A stretch of DNA of 64,000 bases from Vibrio hangzhouensis (GCF_900107935.1 NZ_FNVG01000013.1:81401-145400); one strand, 5' to 3'; positions 1 to 10,522 are shown, counted from the first letter of the stretch. Program-made: numbers and translations. Notes: generated by a model from the sequence alone, not told the origin.

Positions 1-24
1 CCCTGGCAAAGCTTCATATTGGGA

Positions 25-426
25 TTAGCGGAGGTAGCGCGCATTGATACTGACGTACCAACGCTGAAGTTGACCGTTGGTTTTATCGACCCAAAGATCA
101 TTATGATAGAGATAAATTCGGCCATTAACGGTCAATGATAAGCTGTTGTCACCCGTTTTCTCGATACGGGCAAATTGATCGGAAGTTACAAGAAATGGTT
201 CCAGATCGCTGATATCGCCTGTTTGAGACACGACAAAGTAAGCGAATTTGCTTCCAGCATCCGGGTCGGTTGATAACACCCTGTGAGCAACCAATGTAAA
301 TTCACTATCCAGTGGCGTTTTGAGTGTTTGTGGGCCGATGTTTTCATGGGTAGGGATGAATACCCATGCCAGTGTCGCGACTGCGATGAGGAAGACCATC
401 AATAGGGCGTAGAGGAACTTTTTCAT
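25..426 (-). CDS. Small membrane-anchored protein of unknown function
   Basis: This 133-residue protein starts MKKFLYALL and has one hydrophobic segment at about residues 4-23, followed by a polar domain. That pattern fits a signal anchor or uncleaved signal peptide with the C-terminal domain in the periplasm. The soluble part is rich in Ser, Thr, Asp and Asn and has no cysteines or catalytic motif I recognise. The stop lies 24 bases from the window edge, so its downstream neighbour is unseen. It shares the minus strand with the spoVR cluster but is separated from it by a hairpin. I do not recognise the family. Confidence 0.7.
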   Translation of the reverse strand: MKKFLYALLMVFLIAVATLAWVFIPTHENIGPQTLKTPLDSEFTLVAHRVLSTDPDAGSKFAYFVVSQTGDISDLEPFLVTSDQFARIEKTGDNSLSLTVNGRIYLYHNDLWVDKTNGQLQRWYVSINARYLR

Positions 427-495
427 GTCGTTGCTTCATTCTATTCAGTAGCGTTAGCTTATGGCGGAATGGCTGAGAAATGTCAATGAAATTAA

Positions 496-522
496 GCGGA
501 TTACCCATGACAGGCAATCCGC
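496..522 (-). terminator. Hairpin downstream of the spoVR-like gene
   Basis: A 7-bp perfect stem (GCGGATT/AATCCGC) with a 13-nt loop lies 44 bases past the spoVR stop. The minus-strand 3' flank is T-rich (TTAATTT) but has no long uninterrupted T run, so this is a moderate terminator candidate. Confidence 0.5.
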
Positions 523-565
523 TTGGGCTTCAGGAAACCCCTAAGGGGAAGGGGAACCCCGAACT

Positions 566-2098
566 TTAAATACTGGAATTGTAAGGCTCACGTTTTGGGC
601 ATGTCGCCAAAATTTCACGTCGGCCAGACTCTTTCACTTCCTCCAAAATGACATCAAAGCCCCACAGACGGTATAAGTGTTTGAGAACCTCTTCATGGCT
701 CTTATCAAGAGGAATACGATTATGAGGAATATGCTGCAGGGTCAATGAACGATCACCGCGCACATCCACATTGAATACCTGAATATTTGGTTCAAGATTA
801 CTCAGGTTATATTGAGCAGCGAGTTTCTCGCGAATCTTTCTGTATCCCATTTCATCGTGAATAGCGGATATTTCAATAAAGTTTTTTCTATCATCATCCA
901 CAATAGAAAACAGTTTAAATTCGCGCATTAGGTGGGGAGATAAATACTGACTGATAAAGCTTTCGTCTTTAAAGTTGTGCATGGCAAAGTGCACAGCTTC
1001 GAGCCAATCGCTCCCTGCCAATTCTGGGAACCACTCTTTATCCTCGTCGGTGGGCTCTTCACAAATGCGTTTAATATCTCGGAACATGGCGAAACCAAGC
1101 GCATAAGGGTTGATGCCACTGAAGTATGGGCTGTTGTAGGGGGGTTGGGCGACAACACTGGTATGGCTGTGCAAAAACTCAAGGATGAATTTGTCTGTCA
1201 CCAGTCCTTCATCATAAAGATGATTGAGAATAGTGTAGTGCCAGAAAGTTGCCCACCCTTCATTCATAACCTGAGTTTGTTTTTGAGGATAGAAGTACTG
1301 GCTGATCTTGCGTACGATGCGCACGATTTCCCGTTGCCAAGGCTCAAGAAGCGGAGCGTTTTTCTCAATAAAGTAAAGTATGTTCTCCTGAGGCTCGGTT
1401 GGGAAACGAACCTTCTGATCTTCTGCAGGTGTCCGGTTCTTAGGCACGGTGCGCCAAAGTTCGTTTACCTGAGACTGTAAGTAGGCTTCGCGCTGTTCCT
1501 GACGAATTTTTTCTTCGGCGATGGAGATCTTTTCCGGTCGTTTGTAGCGATCCACGCCATAGTTCATCAGAGCATGGCACGAGTCGAGAATTTGCTCTAC
1601 TTCCTCGACACCGTATTTCTGCTCGCAATCCGCAATGTAGTTTTTGGCAAACAATAGGTAGTCAATGATTGAACTGGCATCGGTCCAGGTCTGAAACAGG
1701 TAGTTGCCTTTAAAGAAGGAATTGTGGCCGTAACAAGCGTGTGCCATAACCAGTGCTTGCATCGTCACGGAATTCTCCTCCATCAGATAGGCGATACAGG
1801 GATCCGAATTAATAACAATTTCATAGGCCAGCCCCATTTGGCCATGTTTATAGCCTTGTTCGGTCTGGATAAATTTTTTGCCGAAGGACCAGTGGTTATA
1901 GTTGATAGGCATACCAATACTGGAGTAGGCGTCCATCATCTGCTCAGAGGTAATGACTTCTATTTGGTTTGGATAGGTATCCAGTTTGTAGTGCTCCGCT
2001 ACACGTTTTATTTCGACGTGATAACGTTCCAGCATGTCAAAGGTCCAGTCCGGACCATCAGGCAATACCTTAGAGGTTGCTTTGGCTTTTGTAGTCAT
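566..2098 (-). CDS. ycgB: SpoVR family protein (YcgB-like)
   Basis: This 510-residue soluble protein matches the SpoVR/YcgB family in length and in its N-terminal pattern (LPDGPDWTFDMLERYH, then INYNHWSFGKKF). It contains a conserved-looking NEGWATFWHY segment near residue 280 and QPPYNSPYFSGINPYALG further on. The biochemical role of SpoVR proteins is not firmly known. In many proteobacteria the gene travels with yeaG/prkA and yeaH, and here it is the third gene of that minus-strand set: its start is 11 bases after the yeaH stop, so co-transcription is likely. The family assignment is strong; the function is open. Confidence 0.93.
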   Translation of the reverse strand: MTTKAKATSKVLPDGPDWTFDMLERYHVEIKRVAEHYKLDTYPNQIEVITSEQMMDAYSSIGMPINYNHWSFGKKFIQTEQGYKHGQMGLAYEIVINSDPCIAYLMEENSVTMQALVMAHACYGHNSFFKGNYLFQTWTDASSIIDYLLFAKNYIADCEQKYGVEEVEQILDSCHALMNYGVDRYKRPEKISIAEEKIRQEQREAYLQSQVNELWRTVPKNRTPAEDQKVRFPTEPQENILYFIEKNAPLLEPWQREIVRIVRKISQYFYPQKQTQVMNEGWATFWHYTILNHLYDEGLVTDKFILEFLHSHTSVVAQPPYNSPYFSGINPYALGFAMFRDIKRICEEPTDEDKEWFPELAGSDWLEAVHFAMHNFKDESFISQYLSPHLMREFKLFSIVDDDRKNFIEISAIHDEMGYRKIREKLAAQYNLSNLEPNIQVFNVDVRGDRSLTLQHIPHNRIPLDKSHEEVLKHLYRLWGFDVILEEVKESGRREILATCPKREPYNSSI

Positions 2099-2109
2099 AT
2101 CACGTCTCC

Positions 2110-3381
2110 CTATGCTGTCTCTTTATGAAACAACTCCCTAAACACAGGGAATATGTCATCTACAGAACGAATGTTCTTCATTGCAAAGTTGTCAAAGTCG
2201 TTTTCGAGTTTCTCGTACTCATGCCAGAGCGTTTGATGCGTTCTGCGGGTGATTTCAATGTAAGAGTAATATTGGCAAGCGGGTAACAACTTATTCACGA
2301 GCAGCTCACGGCAGCGAGGTGAATCATCCGCCCAGTTGTCGCCATCCGAAGCTTGGGCAGCGTAGATATTCCACTCATCAAGAGGATAGCGGTCCTCAAC
2401 AATTTCTTGCATGAGTTTCAGTGCACTGGACACTATGGTTCCGCCCGTTTCCTGAGAGTAGAAAAACTCGTGTTCATCCACTTCTTTTGCCTGAGTGTGG
2501 TGGCGGATAAAGACGACTTCGACGTTTTCATAGGTTCGTGTCAGGAACAAATAGAGTAGTACGTAGAAGCGTTTAGCTATGTCTTTAGTTGCTTGATCCA
2601 TGGAGCCGGATACGTCCATGAGACAGAACATCACGGCCTGACTTGAGGGGACGGGACGCTTCTCGTAATTTTTGAAACGCAGGTCGAAGGTATCGATAAA
2701 CGGCACGCTGTCTATCTTTTTGCGAAGCTCTGCGATTTCTTGTTTGAGGCGATTTTCTTCCATCGGTTGAGCGGGTTCGCTCATTTGGATGTCATCGAGT
2801 TGCTGGCACAACTCATCCAGCATACGTCGTTTGCCAGCGGTCATTGCAGTGCGACGTGCCAGAGACTGTTGCAAAGAACGTACAATGGCGATATTTGACG
2901 GCATACCAGCGGTTTGATAACCGGCGCGGTGCGTTTTCCACTCCTTTATTTTGTTGATTTGGTTTTTCTTCAGGTTGGGTAGAGCGAGATCTTCAAACAG
3001 AATATCAAGGTACTCGTCCTTTGAAATCTGGAAAACAAATTCGTCCTCACCTTCGCCATCGGGGCTGGCTTCTCCCTGACCGGAGCCTCCGCCCTGTCCA
3101 CCTTTAGGCGGCCTTTCAATTTTGTCACCGGTAATAAACTGGTCGTTACCGGGATGAACTCGCTCTTTAAGGCCTCCTTGACCTTGATGGAAAATAGGCT
3201 CACTGATGTCCTTGGTAGGAATTGAAACGTCTTCACCTGTTTCAGTATTCGTGATTGAGCGGCGGTTGACAGCATCCGTCACCGATTCTTTGATTTTCTG
3301 CTTATGTCTGCGCAAAAAGCGCTGCCTGTTGACGGCACTCTTATTTTTGCCGTTCAAGCGTCTATCAATAAATTGTGCCAT
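2110..3381 (-). CDS. yeaH: YeaH/YhbH family protein (DUF444) with VWA-like MIDAS motif
   Basis: This 423-residue protein has a basic N terminus ([15 protein letters not shown]), a Gly-rich low-complexity linker at about residues 90-112, and a von Willebrand A-like domain in the C-terminal half. The metal-binding DxSxS signature is visible as MDVSGSM, with D256, S258 and S260. DUF444 proteins are paired with the PrkA/YeaG AAA+ kinase, much as MoxR ATPases pair with VWA proteins. The gene sits between yeaG and spoVR on the same strand, 78 bases after the yeaG stop, which fits a single stress-induced operon. The family call is secure; the VWA-chaperone role is inferred. Confidence 0.93.
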   Translation of the reverse strand: MAQFIDRRLNGKNKSAVNRQRFLRRHKQKIKESVTDAVNRRSITNTETGEDVSIPTKDISEPIFHQGQGGLKERVHPGNDQFITGDKIERPPKGGQGGGSGQGEASPDGEGEDEFVFQISKDEYLDILFEDLALPNLKKNQINKIKEWKTHRAGYQTAGMPSNIAIVRSLQQSLARRTAMTAGKRRMLDELCQQLDDIQMSEPAQPMEENRLKQEIAELRKKIDSVPFIDTFDLRFKNYEKRPVPSSQAVMFCLMDVSGSMDQATKDIAKRFYVLLYLFLTRTYENVEVVFIRHHTQAKEVDEHEFFYSQETGGTIVSSALKLMQEIVEDRYPLDEWNIYAAQASDGDNWADDSPRCRELLVNKLLPACQYYSYIEITRRTHQTLWHEYEKLENDFDNFAMKNIRSVDDIFPVFRELFHKETA

Positions 3382-3459
3382 GAGTTACTCCCTGTATTCC
3401 CCCTCACCATACAGCCACCGAGCCGTTGCCCGGGGCTGCAACTAAACAGTCAGGTGTAC

Positions 3460-5394
3460 TTATGAGGATTTGCGAACTCGTAAGTACCACTCAGACAGCA
3501 ATCGTACTTGTTTTTCGGTGTAGCCTTTCTCCATCATACGGTTAACAAAGTCATCGTGTTTACGTTGATCTTCTGACGATGTTTTCGCATTAAATGAAAT
3601 GACAGGTAATAGCTCTTCTGTATTAGAGAACATTTTCTTCTCGATCACAGTGCGGAGTTTTTCATAACTGGTCCAGACTGGGTTCGAGCCTTTGTTGTTG
3701 GCTCTTGCACGCAACACGAAGTTGACGATTTCGTTACGGAAATCTTTCGGGTTACTGATACCAGCAGTTTTCTCAATTTTTTCAAGCTCTTCGTTGAGTG
3801 AGGCTCGGTCAAATAGCTGACCTGTTTCAGGGTCACGGTATTCCTGATCCTGAATCCAGAAGTCCGCATAGGTGACATAACGGTCAAAGATGTTCTGTCC
3901 GTATTCTGAGTAGGATTCTAAATACGCGGTCTGGATTTCTTTGCCAATAAACTCAACGTATCGTGGTACTAGGTAGCCTTTCAGGAACTCAAGGTATTTC
4001 TCGCCCATTTCCTGAGGGAATTGCTCGCGTTCAATCTGCTGTTCTACTACATAGAATAGGTGCACTGGGTTTGCCGCGACTTCAGTCTGATCGAAGTTGA
4101 ACACTCGAGACAAGATTTTGAACGCGAAACGTGTAGAAAGACCGGACATACCTTCATCAACACCTGCGTAATCACGATATTCCTGATAGCTTTTCGCTTT
4201 TGGATCGGTGTCTTTGAGGGTTTCACCATCGTAGACTCTCATCTTCGAGAAAAGAGAGGAATTCTCAGGTTCTTTCAATCGAGATAGAACACTGAATTGG
4301 GCCAATAGCTCAAGCGTACTCGGTGAACAAGGCGCTTTGCTTAACTCACTATGGTCGAGCAGTTTCTGATAAATTTTAACTTCTTCGGAAACGCGTAAGC
4401 AGTATGGGACTTTCACAATATATACGCGGTCGAGGAATGCTTCGTTATTTTTGTTATTTCGGAACGTTTGCCACTCCGACTCGTTCGAGTGAGCCAGAAT
4501 CATACCGTCGAATGGCAACGCAGAAAGACCTTCGGTACCGTTGTAGTTACCTTCTTGTGTCGCCGTTAACAGTGGGTGAAGAACTTTGATTGGAGCCTTG
4601 AACATCTCCACAAACTCCATAAGCCCCTGATTAGCCCGGCACAACGCACCTGAATAGCTATATGCGTCAGGATCATCCTGAGAAAAATGCTCAAGCTGAC
4701 GGATATCAACTTTACCAACCAGTGATGAAATATCCTGGTTGTTCTCGTCGCCGGGTTCGGTCTTGGCGATGGCGATTTGGTCTAGGATAGAAGGTCTCAC
4801 CTTGACCACTTTGAATTTCGTGATATCGCCACCAAACTCATGCAGGCGCTTCGCTGCCCATGGTGACATGATGGAACGCAGGTAACGTTTCTCGATACCA
4901 AACTCGCTTTTTAGTAGGTCACCATCTTCGTTGACATCAAATAAGCAGAATGGATGGTCGTTGACTGGGCTGCGCTCTCCATTTGCTGACAGCATGTAGA
5001 TAGGCATTTGTTGCATCAGTGCTTTGAGTTTTTCTGCGAGAGAAGACTTACCACCCCCCACCGGGCCTAAAAGATAGAGAATTTGTTTTCTTTCTTCTAA
5101 CCCCTGAGCGGCGTGTTTGAGATAAGAGACGATTTGCTCAATCGCGTCTTCCATGCCGTAAAAGTCTTCGAATGTTTTGTATCGAGAGATAATACGGTTA
5201 GAGAAAATGCGACTTAAACGTGGATCTTGTGCTGTATCGATGACCTCTGGTTCACCGATAGCGAGCAAGAGACGTTCCGCAGCATTGGCGTAAGCACTTT
5301 TGTCGTCTTTACATAGAGCTAAGAATTCTTTAATTGATAACTCTTCATCTTTTGCGGCTTCGTAGCGCGCTTGATAATGATCGAAAATACTCAT
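3460..5394 (-). CDS. yeaG: PrkA-type AAA+ serine protein kinase (YeaG)
   Basis: This 644-residue protein has the PrkA layout: an AAA+ domain with Walker A motif GPVGGGKS at residues 110-117, then a C-terminal PrkA domain. The length matches Escherichia coli YeaG. PrkA proteins are cytoplasmic and have been assigned Ser/Thr kinase activity, and YeaG is linked to stationary-phase and nitrogen-starvation responses. It is the promoter-proximal gene of the yeaG-yeaH-spoVR set. The chosen ATG (MSIFDHYQARYE) matches the family start. A promoter-like sequence lies about 30-60 bases upstream. Confidence 0.95.
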   Translation of the reverse strand: MSIFDHYQARYEAAKDEELSIKEFLALCKDDKSAYANAAERLLLAIGEPEVIDTAQDPRLSRIFSNRIISRYKTFEDFYGMEDAIEQIVSYLKHAAQGLEERKQILYLLGPVGGGKSSLAEKLKALMQQMPIYMLSANGERSPVNDHPFCLFDVNEDGDLLKSEFGIEKRYLRSIMSPWAAKRLHEFGGDITKFKVVKVRPSILDQIAIAKTEPGDENNQDISSLVGKVDIRQLEHFSQDDPDAYSYSGALCRANQGLMEFVEMFKAPIKVLHPLLTATQEGNYNGTEGLSALPFDGMILAHSNESEWQTFRNNKNNEAFLDRVYIVKVPYCLRVSEEVKIYQKLLDHSELSKAPCSPSTLELLAQFSVLSRLKEPENSSLFSKMRVYDGETLKDTDPKAKSYQEYRDYAGVDEGMSGLSTRFAFKILSRVFNFDQTEVAANPVHLFYVVEQQIEREQFPQEMGEKYLEFLKGYLVPRYVEFIGKEIQTAYLESYSEYGQNIFDRYVTYADFWIQDQEYRDPETGQLFDRASLNEELEKIEKTAGISNPKDFRNEIVNFVLRARANNKGSNPVWTSYEKLRTVIEKKMFSNTEELLPVISFNAKTSSEDQRKHDDFVNRMMEKGYTEKQVRLLSEWYLRVRKSS

Positions 5395-5424
5395 AGCTGA
5401 TTCCCCTTAAACCTGCAAAGCTGA

Positions 5425-5458
5425 CCAATAACAGATATACAATGCGACTCCGTGTCAA
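5425..5458 (-). promoter_or_regulatory. Promoter-like element upstream of yeaG
   Basis: Read on the minus strand, TTGACA is followed by an AT-rich TATATC/TGTTAT segment, but the spacing (13 or 19 bases) is poor for sigma-70. The same bases, TGACAC-N6-GCA, come within one base of sigma-54 spacing. E. coli yeaGH is known to be sigma-54/NtrC controlled, which is why the reading is worth noting. I cannot decide between the two from sequence alone. Confidence 0.3.
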
Positions 5459-5623
5459 TCTTAAGACTAGTAGGGTTTTCAGATTAATGCTTAACAATTA
5501 TGTATTTATTTACAATTCCTAAGCAATAGTGATGGGCGAATTATCGCTAGTCTCAACTTTAGTACGGGTGTCGCCTATGTGGGAGAAGACCGTGAAAACG
5601 TACGAAAAATTACCAGATAAATG

Positions 5624-5647
5624 ACACCCGCTTCGGAAAGCGGGTGT
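5624..5647 (-). terminator. Terminator hairpin of yfbU
   Basis: A perfect 8-bp stem (ACACCCGC/GCGGGTGT) with an 8-nt loop lies 35 bases past the yfbU stop. It is followed on the minus strand by a T-rich but interrupted tract (CATTTATCT). Confidence 0.6.
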
Positions 5648-5681
5648 GATCTTGATGGGGTTTTAAATGCTATTGAATAGC

Positions 5682-6182
5682 TTACGCGTTGAAAATTTGG
5701 GTAAATTCAGCGCTAGATAGATGGTATTGTCTTGGGCAGTTTCGCCATGTTGTTAACATGCGGCGATACTTGTCCAGCATAGGTACATGGCTATTAAAAT
5801 GGTGGTCGCCTTTATCAAACTGAGGGTACAGACCTTCTGAATCTACTAGAAAGCGTACATAGTTGACCAACTGTGCTTCAGTTGCGATATCAAACCCCAA
5901 GAATTCAAGGCGGCGCTGATCGACGTTTTTGCGTTCGTCCTCTGACAGCATTTTATTGGACTCTTGCATTGCGTGATACATTTCCATGATATCAATGACT
6001 TCACGACATTCATCTTCAACGAGGCAGCCAAATTCTTTATTCAGTTCGCGCATTTGCAATTCGTAGCCGCGTTCTACAATGGTCTGTAAACGGCGGTATT
6101 TTGCAGCGTTCTCAGGGTTCATCTGAGACATCAGGTAGTATTGGTTGGACAGGATTAGACGTTGAGCATTTGTCATTTCCAT
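5682..6182 (-). CDS. yfbU: YfbU family protein
   Basis: This 166-residue protein begins [15 protein letters not shown], the same opening as E. coli YfbU. It continues with the family's [25 protein letters not shown] segment pattern and DIMEMYHAM. YfbU is a small, mostly helical cytoplasmic protein of poorly defined role; overexpression in E. coli has been linked to programmed-cell-death phenotypes. The ATG at 6182 is kept over the one at 6176 because the MEM start is conserved. It is a single gene with its own terminator, between yeaG and pflA. Confidence 0.9.
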   Translation of the reverse strand: MEMTNAQRLILSNQYYLMSQMNPENAAKYRRLQTIVERGYELQMRELNKEFGCLVEDECREVIDIMEMYHAMQESNKMLSEDERKNVDQRRLEFLGFDIATEAQLVNYVRFLVDSEGLYPQFDKGDHHFNSHVPMLDKYRRMLTTWRNCPRQYHLSSAEFTQIFNA

Positions 6183-6344
6183 TTCTTAAAGCCTCACTAG
6201 CAATTTATTGTTATACCCAAGTAACCTCTAGATACGGGATTCAGCGAGATTTACTTAGCTATTTAAGTTTACAAAGTAAATAGGATTAGTGACAGAGTAA
6301 CAGTATCTGTATCAGTTATAACATGATCTCAACACGGATTTGCC

Positions 6345-6377
6345 ACAAAAAAACGCGCTTTCTAGCGCGTTTTTTTC
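6345..6377. terminator. Bidirectional rho-independent terminator after pflA
   Basis: The stem ACGCGCT/AGCGCGT has a 4-nt loop and is flanked by a run of seven A on one side and seven T on the other. It can stop transcription in both directions. It lies about 30 bases past the pflA stop. Confidence 0.85.
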
Positions 6378-6405
6378 GTGTTAAAGGAGCGTGCATGGCG
6401 AACGA

Positions 6406-7146
6406 TCAATACTTCACGTTGTCGGTGTACTGCAGCAGGATATTTTGGATGGTATCCATGACTTCTTTCTTAGGTGGGTCAATACCTTCAAGCGGATAGT
6501 CGAAACCCAGTGCTTCCCATTTATGTGCACCCAGTTTATGGTACGGAAGCAGTTCAACTTTCTCAATATTGTCCATGTCCTTGATGAACTCACCCAGCAT
6601 ATGTGCCGCTTCGGCATCATCAGTGTAGCCAGGTACGACAACGTAGCGAATCCAGGTCTTTTGACCGATTTTGTGCAGGTAGCGAGCAAAATCAAGAACA
6701 CGACGGTTAGAAACACCGATAAAGTCCTGGTGGATTTCATCTTTCATGTGTTTGAGGTCAAGCATAACCAGATCAGTGGCTTCCAGAACTTCATCAACAA
6801 CATCGGTATGCTTACGAATATAGCCATTGGTATCCAGACAAGTGTGAATACCTTCTGCTTGAGCGGCACGGAAAAAATCACGCACGAACTCAGGCTGAAG
6901 CATTGCCTCGCCACCGGAGCATGTTATACCACCACCAGAAGCGTTCATGAAGTGGCGGTATGATTTCGCTTCGCTGATCAACTCATCCACTGTGACTTCT
7001 TTGCCATCATGAGTATCCCAGGTATCGCGATTGTGGCAGTACATACAACGCATCAGGCAGCCTTGTAAAAAGACAATGAAACGGATGCCCGGGCCATCTA
7101 CCGTACCACAAGATTCGAATGAGTGAATGCGACCAGTTGTTGACAT
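6406..7146 (-). CDS. pflA: Pyruvate formate-lyase 1 activating enzyme
   Basis: This 246-residue radical-SAM enzyme carries the CX3CX2C cluster motif as C30, C34 and C37 ([12 protein letters not shown]). Length and sequence match PflA. It uses S-adenosylmethionine and a [4Fe-4S] cluster to place the glycyl radical on pyruvate formate-lyase under anoxia. The target, pflB, is about 3.4 kb away on the same strand, separated by a chemoreceptor and an lpxR-like gene, so the usual tight pflB-pflA pairing is broken here. The ATG at 7146 ([20 protein letters not shown]) matches the family start. Confidence 0.96.
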   Translation of the reverse strand: MSTTGRIHSFESCGTVDGPGIRFIVFLQGCLMRCMYCHNRDTWDTHDGKEVTVDELISEAKSYRHFMNASGGGITCSGGEAMLQPEFVRDFFRAAQAEGIHTCLDTNGYIRKHTDVVDEVLEATDLVMLDLKHMKDEIHQDFIGVSNRRVLDFARYLHKIGQKTWIRYVVVPGYTDDAEAAHMLGEFIKDMDNIEKVELLPYHKLGAHKWEALGFDYPLEGIDPPKKEVMDTIQNILLQYTDNVKY

Positions 7147-7403
7147 ATGCTCTTCTCTAGTAACTATTTTTACCCGTTATTTTATTACAAATCCGCGCCC
7201 GGCAACAGGAAAAGTGGCAGTACATTCATAGTATCGATAGATGAAAAAACTCTGCTGTTGCTCATTGGTTTAATATGTTATAGCGTTGTTAATTAAAATA
7301 TTAATAAAATGGAACGCAGTTTGCTTATTCGCATAACTTATTAATAAACATGGCTGGGCCAGGGAGCTCAGTTAATTGTAGCCGTTGCTGTATGGAGTAT
7401 CGC

Positions 7404-9284
7404 ATGGAAGTGGCATTGTCGCAGAAACAGAAAACATCCTTATCTATGATCACACTTTGGTCAGGGTTCATCATTTTGGTGCTTTTTATTTTTAATTCAC
7501 TGTCGTCATTGAGTGGAAAGTTTATCAGCAGTAGCCAAATGGAGAGAGCCAGTGCCCATCTAGCGACAACACAAGTTAGGTTGCTCGAAACTGTGAATCA
7601 GCGCTCAGCGCTCACCTCTGACACAATGGACGCTTTTGAATTGAGCCTGGAAGAGTTAGAGCAAAGTGCTGAACTCGATTGGCGTCACTTGGAGACAAAT
7701 GGATTTATTACTGAAAGTGAAGCCATTCAGGGGACGTTAGAACGGTTCATATTCAACATTAGCCCCTGGCTATCACTAAAATCCGAACTGGGCTTTCATG
7801 TGAATGATGGTCTCCTTGGTCAGCTTCAGCAGAACAATGCCAGAATCAACGCCGCGATTAAAGAAACGGGGATGGTGACGCTCACGTCCGACTTTCAAAA
7901 AGTCGTGACGACATTGCAAGAGTACCTGATTGAACCGGTGGAGCAGAACGAAAAAGGATTTAAACGCGCTTTGGCTGGCTTCGTCAATGCGTCCAACAGT
8001 TACGCGATGCTTGAGCTTTATGAAGCAGAGGTGAAAGCGCTTGACTTGGGCTTTAAACGTGTCGTGGAGCTAACAGGCACGTTGGTCAACCTTGAACAAA
8101 AACTGGAGCAAGCTCAGGCGGAAACCCTGAGTTCTTTCACCGCAGGTGCCAAGGTATTAAATAACCAGGCCCAGACGCTTGGTAGCCAGGCCGCTGAAGT
8201 GTCGAGCGTCACTCAAATTTCTGTGGGGGTCGCTTGCTCGCTACTCGCATTGTTTACTACCGCGATATTTCTGACCTCCAATTTGTCGCTATCGCGTTCG
8301 GTTAAACAAACTCTCGCTACGCTCAAACTGGTCGAACAGGGCGATCTTTCTGCCAGAATCTCGGTAACGAAAAATCAACGTGACGAGTTTAATCAGCTTA
8401 AACAGGCTATCAATATCAGTTGTGCCAACCTTGGTACGCTGGTGGAAGGCGTGAAAACCAATAGTCAGAAGCTGTCGAGTAACTCTGGAGAGTTGGATAC
8501 CAGTATTACTCAACTCGGCCGACATCAAAGTGAAGTGATGGACCAAACCCAATTACTTGCTTCTGCTACCGAAGAAGTTAGCGTCACCACACAGGAGATT
8601 TCCAACTCTCTGGAACATGTCGCTTCAATCAGTCGTGCTTCGGCAGAATCTGCACAGGCGGGCGGTGAGATTATCGTAGAGACTATTGCCTCTTTTGAAG
8701 AGGTTGGGGTGATCCTGGAGCATGCAACGTCACATATCGAACAGCTTGAGCAAGCATCTCAAAAAGTGGATTCGGTGATGGAAATCATCAACGGTATTGC
8801 AGAGCAAACCAACCTACTTGCCCTTAATGCCGCGATTGAAGCCGCAAGAGCAGGGGAGCAGGGGCGCGGGTTCGCAGTGGTTGCTGATGAAGTGAGAAGT
8901 CTGGCCGTCAGAACGGTACAGGCTGTCGAAGAAATCTCCGGTACTATTGACACCATGAAGAATGAAAGCGCACAAGTGATTCAGTTCATTGAGCGGTCTG
9001 ATTCATCGATGCAGCTTGGACGTGAGCAGGGTGGTCAAGCTAAGAGTGCCTTAGAACTGATACTCAGCAAAGCTCAGGAAACCAGTGCGCAAACCGAGGT
9101 GATCTTCGCGTCAGTGAAAGAGCTTGCAACGACATCACAATCCATGGCCAGCAGTATGGCCCAGATTAATGAATCCATGGCGGAGCTGGAACAAGGCAAC
9201 CAAAGTCTAAAACAGACCAGTGACCTGGTTGACAAACGTTCCACCGAGCTGTTTGAAGAGTGCTCTAAGTTTAAAACGGCTTAG
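7404..9284 (+). CDS. Methyl-accepting chemotaxis protein
   Basis: This is a membrane chemoreceptor of 626 residues from the preferred start. It has an N-terminal TM segment (about residues 14-36), a roughly 250-residue periplasmic helical region, a second TM ([19 protein letters not shown]), a HAMP domain, and a C-terminal signalling domain with the CheA/CheW-binding tip [20 protein letters not shown]. The open frame extends to an ATG at 7350, but 7404 is favoured because GGAG sits 6 bases upstream of it and no ribosome site precedes 7350. The sensory region has no Cache signature I can recognise, so the ligand is unknown. It is divergent from pflA and monocistronic. Confidence 0.93.
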   Translation: MEVALSQKQKTSLSMITLWSGFIILVLFIFNSLSSLSGKFISSSQMERASAHLATTQVRLLETVNQRSALTSDTMDAFELSLEELEQSAELDWRHLETNGFITESEAIQGTLERFIFNISPWLSLKSELGFHVNDGLLGQLQQNNARINAAIKETGMVTLTSDFQKVVTTLQEYLIEPVEQNEKGFKRALAGFVNASNSYAMLELYEAEVKALDLGFKRVVELTGTLVNLEQKLEQAQAETLSSFTAGAKVLNNQAQTLGSQAAEVSSVTQISVGVACSLLALFTTAIFLTSNLSLSRSVKQTLATLKLVEQGDLSARISVTKNQRDEFNQLKQAINISCANLGTLVEGVKTNSQKLSSNSGELDTSITQLGRHQSEVMDQTQLLASATEEVSVTTQEISNSLEHVASISRASAESAQAGGEIIVETIASFEEVGVILEHATSHIEQLEQASQKVDSVMEIINGIAEQTNLLALNAAIEAARAGEQGRGFAVVADEVRSLAVRTVQAVEEISGTIDTMKNESAQVIQFIERSDSSMQLGREQGGQAKSALELILSKAQETSAQTEVIFASVKELATTSQSMASSMAQINESMAELEQGNQSLKQTSDLVDKRSTELFEECSKFKTA

Positions 9285-9304
9285 TCACGTTTAACGGTAG
9301 GAGT

Positions 9305-9328
9305 TCGCTCTGGTTTGATAACCAGAGC
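9305..9328. terminator. Hairpin between convergent genes
   Basis: A perfect 10-bp stem (CGCTCTGGTT/AACCAGAGCG) with a TGAT loop lies between the convergent chemoreceptor and lpxR-like genes. No T run follows on either strand, so it may act as a transcription barrier or RNA stabiliser rather than a classical terminator. Confidence 0.5.
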
Positions 9329-9337
9329 GGGTGAGGA

Positions 9338-10318
9338 TCAGAAAAATGCAAAGAATGAGAGACCACCATTGCCATTGATTAAGCCCGGGGCTTCTTTATA
9401 TTCGGTAGTCTTAGAAGCAATAAAGGTATTGATACCGACATATTGATTGTACCAGGCCAGACCCAATACGGCTTCTGCCTGAAGGGGCTGCAAAGTTACA
9501 TCATAAGCTTCACTGGGCTCTGGAATGCCGGGCCGATCGCCCTGAATGGTGACATCATTAAATCGATAGCGTGCCTTCAGACCAAAGTAGCTAAACCAAC
9601 CTCTATTAGAAGCGCCTATCATTCCGGCTTTGAATGGGTTTTCGGTGCTGATATTCGCTGAGCCGAAATTACCTCCCAAATCGGTGCCCCAGCGCAACAT
9701 CGCACCCGTAGAGACATCACTTCTGAAATTGCCCAAATTCGCTTCTGTGACGTTGGATATTTCCCAGCTGGTACTGCCAGAAGCAGGTTGTCGTTTCCAG
9801 TTGAGGTGAGTCAGGTAGCCAATGCTGCCTGCAAACTGGTCCTCGATTTGATACGCCCAACCGTTAGGCTCTTTGGAACCAACAAGAGAATGTACAAGCT
9901 GCTGAGCTTTGTCGGCAAACGAGCTTTCACCGGTCGCTCCTAACGTGAGATTAAAGCGCTGGGCCTGCTGTGGGTGAAGACTGATATAGTTGAGCTCAGC
10001 ATGGAAGTATCCAGCATAAGGACGGTCATTGGCTATGGGTTCTGTTGACTCGATATCAGAAGGGGTCCACATTTTGTGCCCCAGCTGAAATTCAAATTTG
10101 TCCACCGAGTTAGCCCCCCAATAGGAAAGGCTCAAAGGGCGAAATAGCGAATATGGGCTAATGGCGCCTGTGGTGTAGGACAAAAAAATACCATTGGTAT
10201 AGTCTTCGTCGGTGCCAAAGATACCATCGTTGTCGATGGAGAAAGAGACCGTAGAGCGCTCTGATGAGAGTGCACCAGCACTGAATATGAGCGCGGTCAT
10301 TAGGGAGATGTATTTCAT
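9338..10318 (-). CDS. LpxR-type lipid A deacylase family outer-membrane protein (DUF2219)
   Basis: This 326-residue protein has a signal peptide (about residues 1-18) and predicted beta strands ending in phenylalanine (FFAFF), as expected of an outer-membrane barrel. The family motifs are visible: N30-D31 followed by TDEDYTNG, H81 in QLGHKMWTP, and DRPYAGY at 98-104. In Salmonella LpxR, an Asn/Asp pair and a His belong to the calcium-dependent site that removes the 3'-acyloxyacyl group of lipid A; the equivalents appear present, so activity is plausible. It is a single gene, convergent with the chemoreceptor. The substrate in this organism is inferred. Confidence 0.87.
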   Translation of the reverse strand: MKYISLMTALIFSAGALSSERSTVSFSIDNDGIFGTDEDYTNGIFLSYTTGAISPYSLFRPLSLSYWGANSVDKFEFQLGHKMWTPSDIESTEPIANDRPYAGYFHAELNYISLHPQQAQRFNLTLGATGESSFADKAQQLVHSLVGSKEPNGWAYQIEDQFAGSIGYLTHLNWKRQPASGSTSWEISNVTEANLGNFRSDVSTGAMLRWGTDLGGNFGSANISTENPFKAGMIGASNRGWFSYFGLKARYRFNDVTIQGDRPGIPEPSEAYDVTLQPLQAEAVLGLAWYNQYVGINTFIASKTTEYKEAPGLINGNGGLSFFAFF

Positions 10319-10493
10319 TTTTGGGTCATTCTCTTCAAATACGGCTAGTAGAGATGCGTTGGTTGAAGAGATAGTGACACGTTTAGGAATTTGGCGTCAG
10401 TGATCTGAGAGTGAAAACAAATCAATAACTTTGCGAAATTGTAACCAACCCTTAACCGGTGAGAATTAACAAAAGGTATTGAGAGGTAGGCAT

Positions 10494-10522
10494 AAAAAAA
10501 CCTCGCCGAAGCGAGGTTTTTA
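10494..10522. terminator. Rho-independent terminator of pflB
   Basis: ACCTCGC/GCGAGGT forms the stem with a CGAA loop, preceded by seven A and followed by five T. This is strong on the minus strand, immediately past the pflB stop. Confidence 0.9.

Noticed and set aside
6391..6963. 190-codon plus-strand frame opposite pflA
   Set aside because: Antisense shadow of pflA with no recognisable domain.
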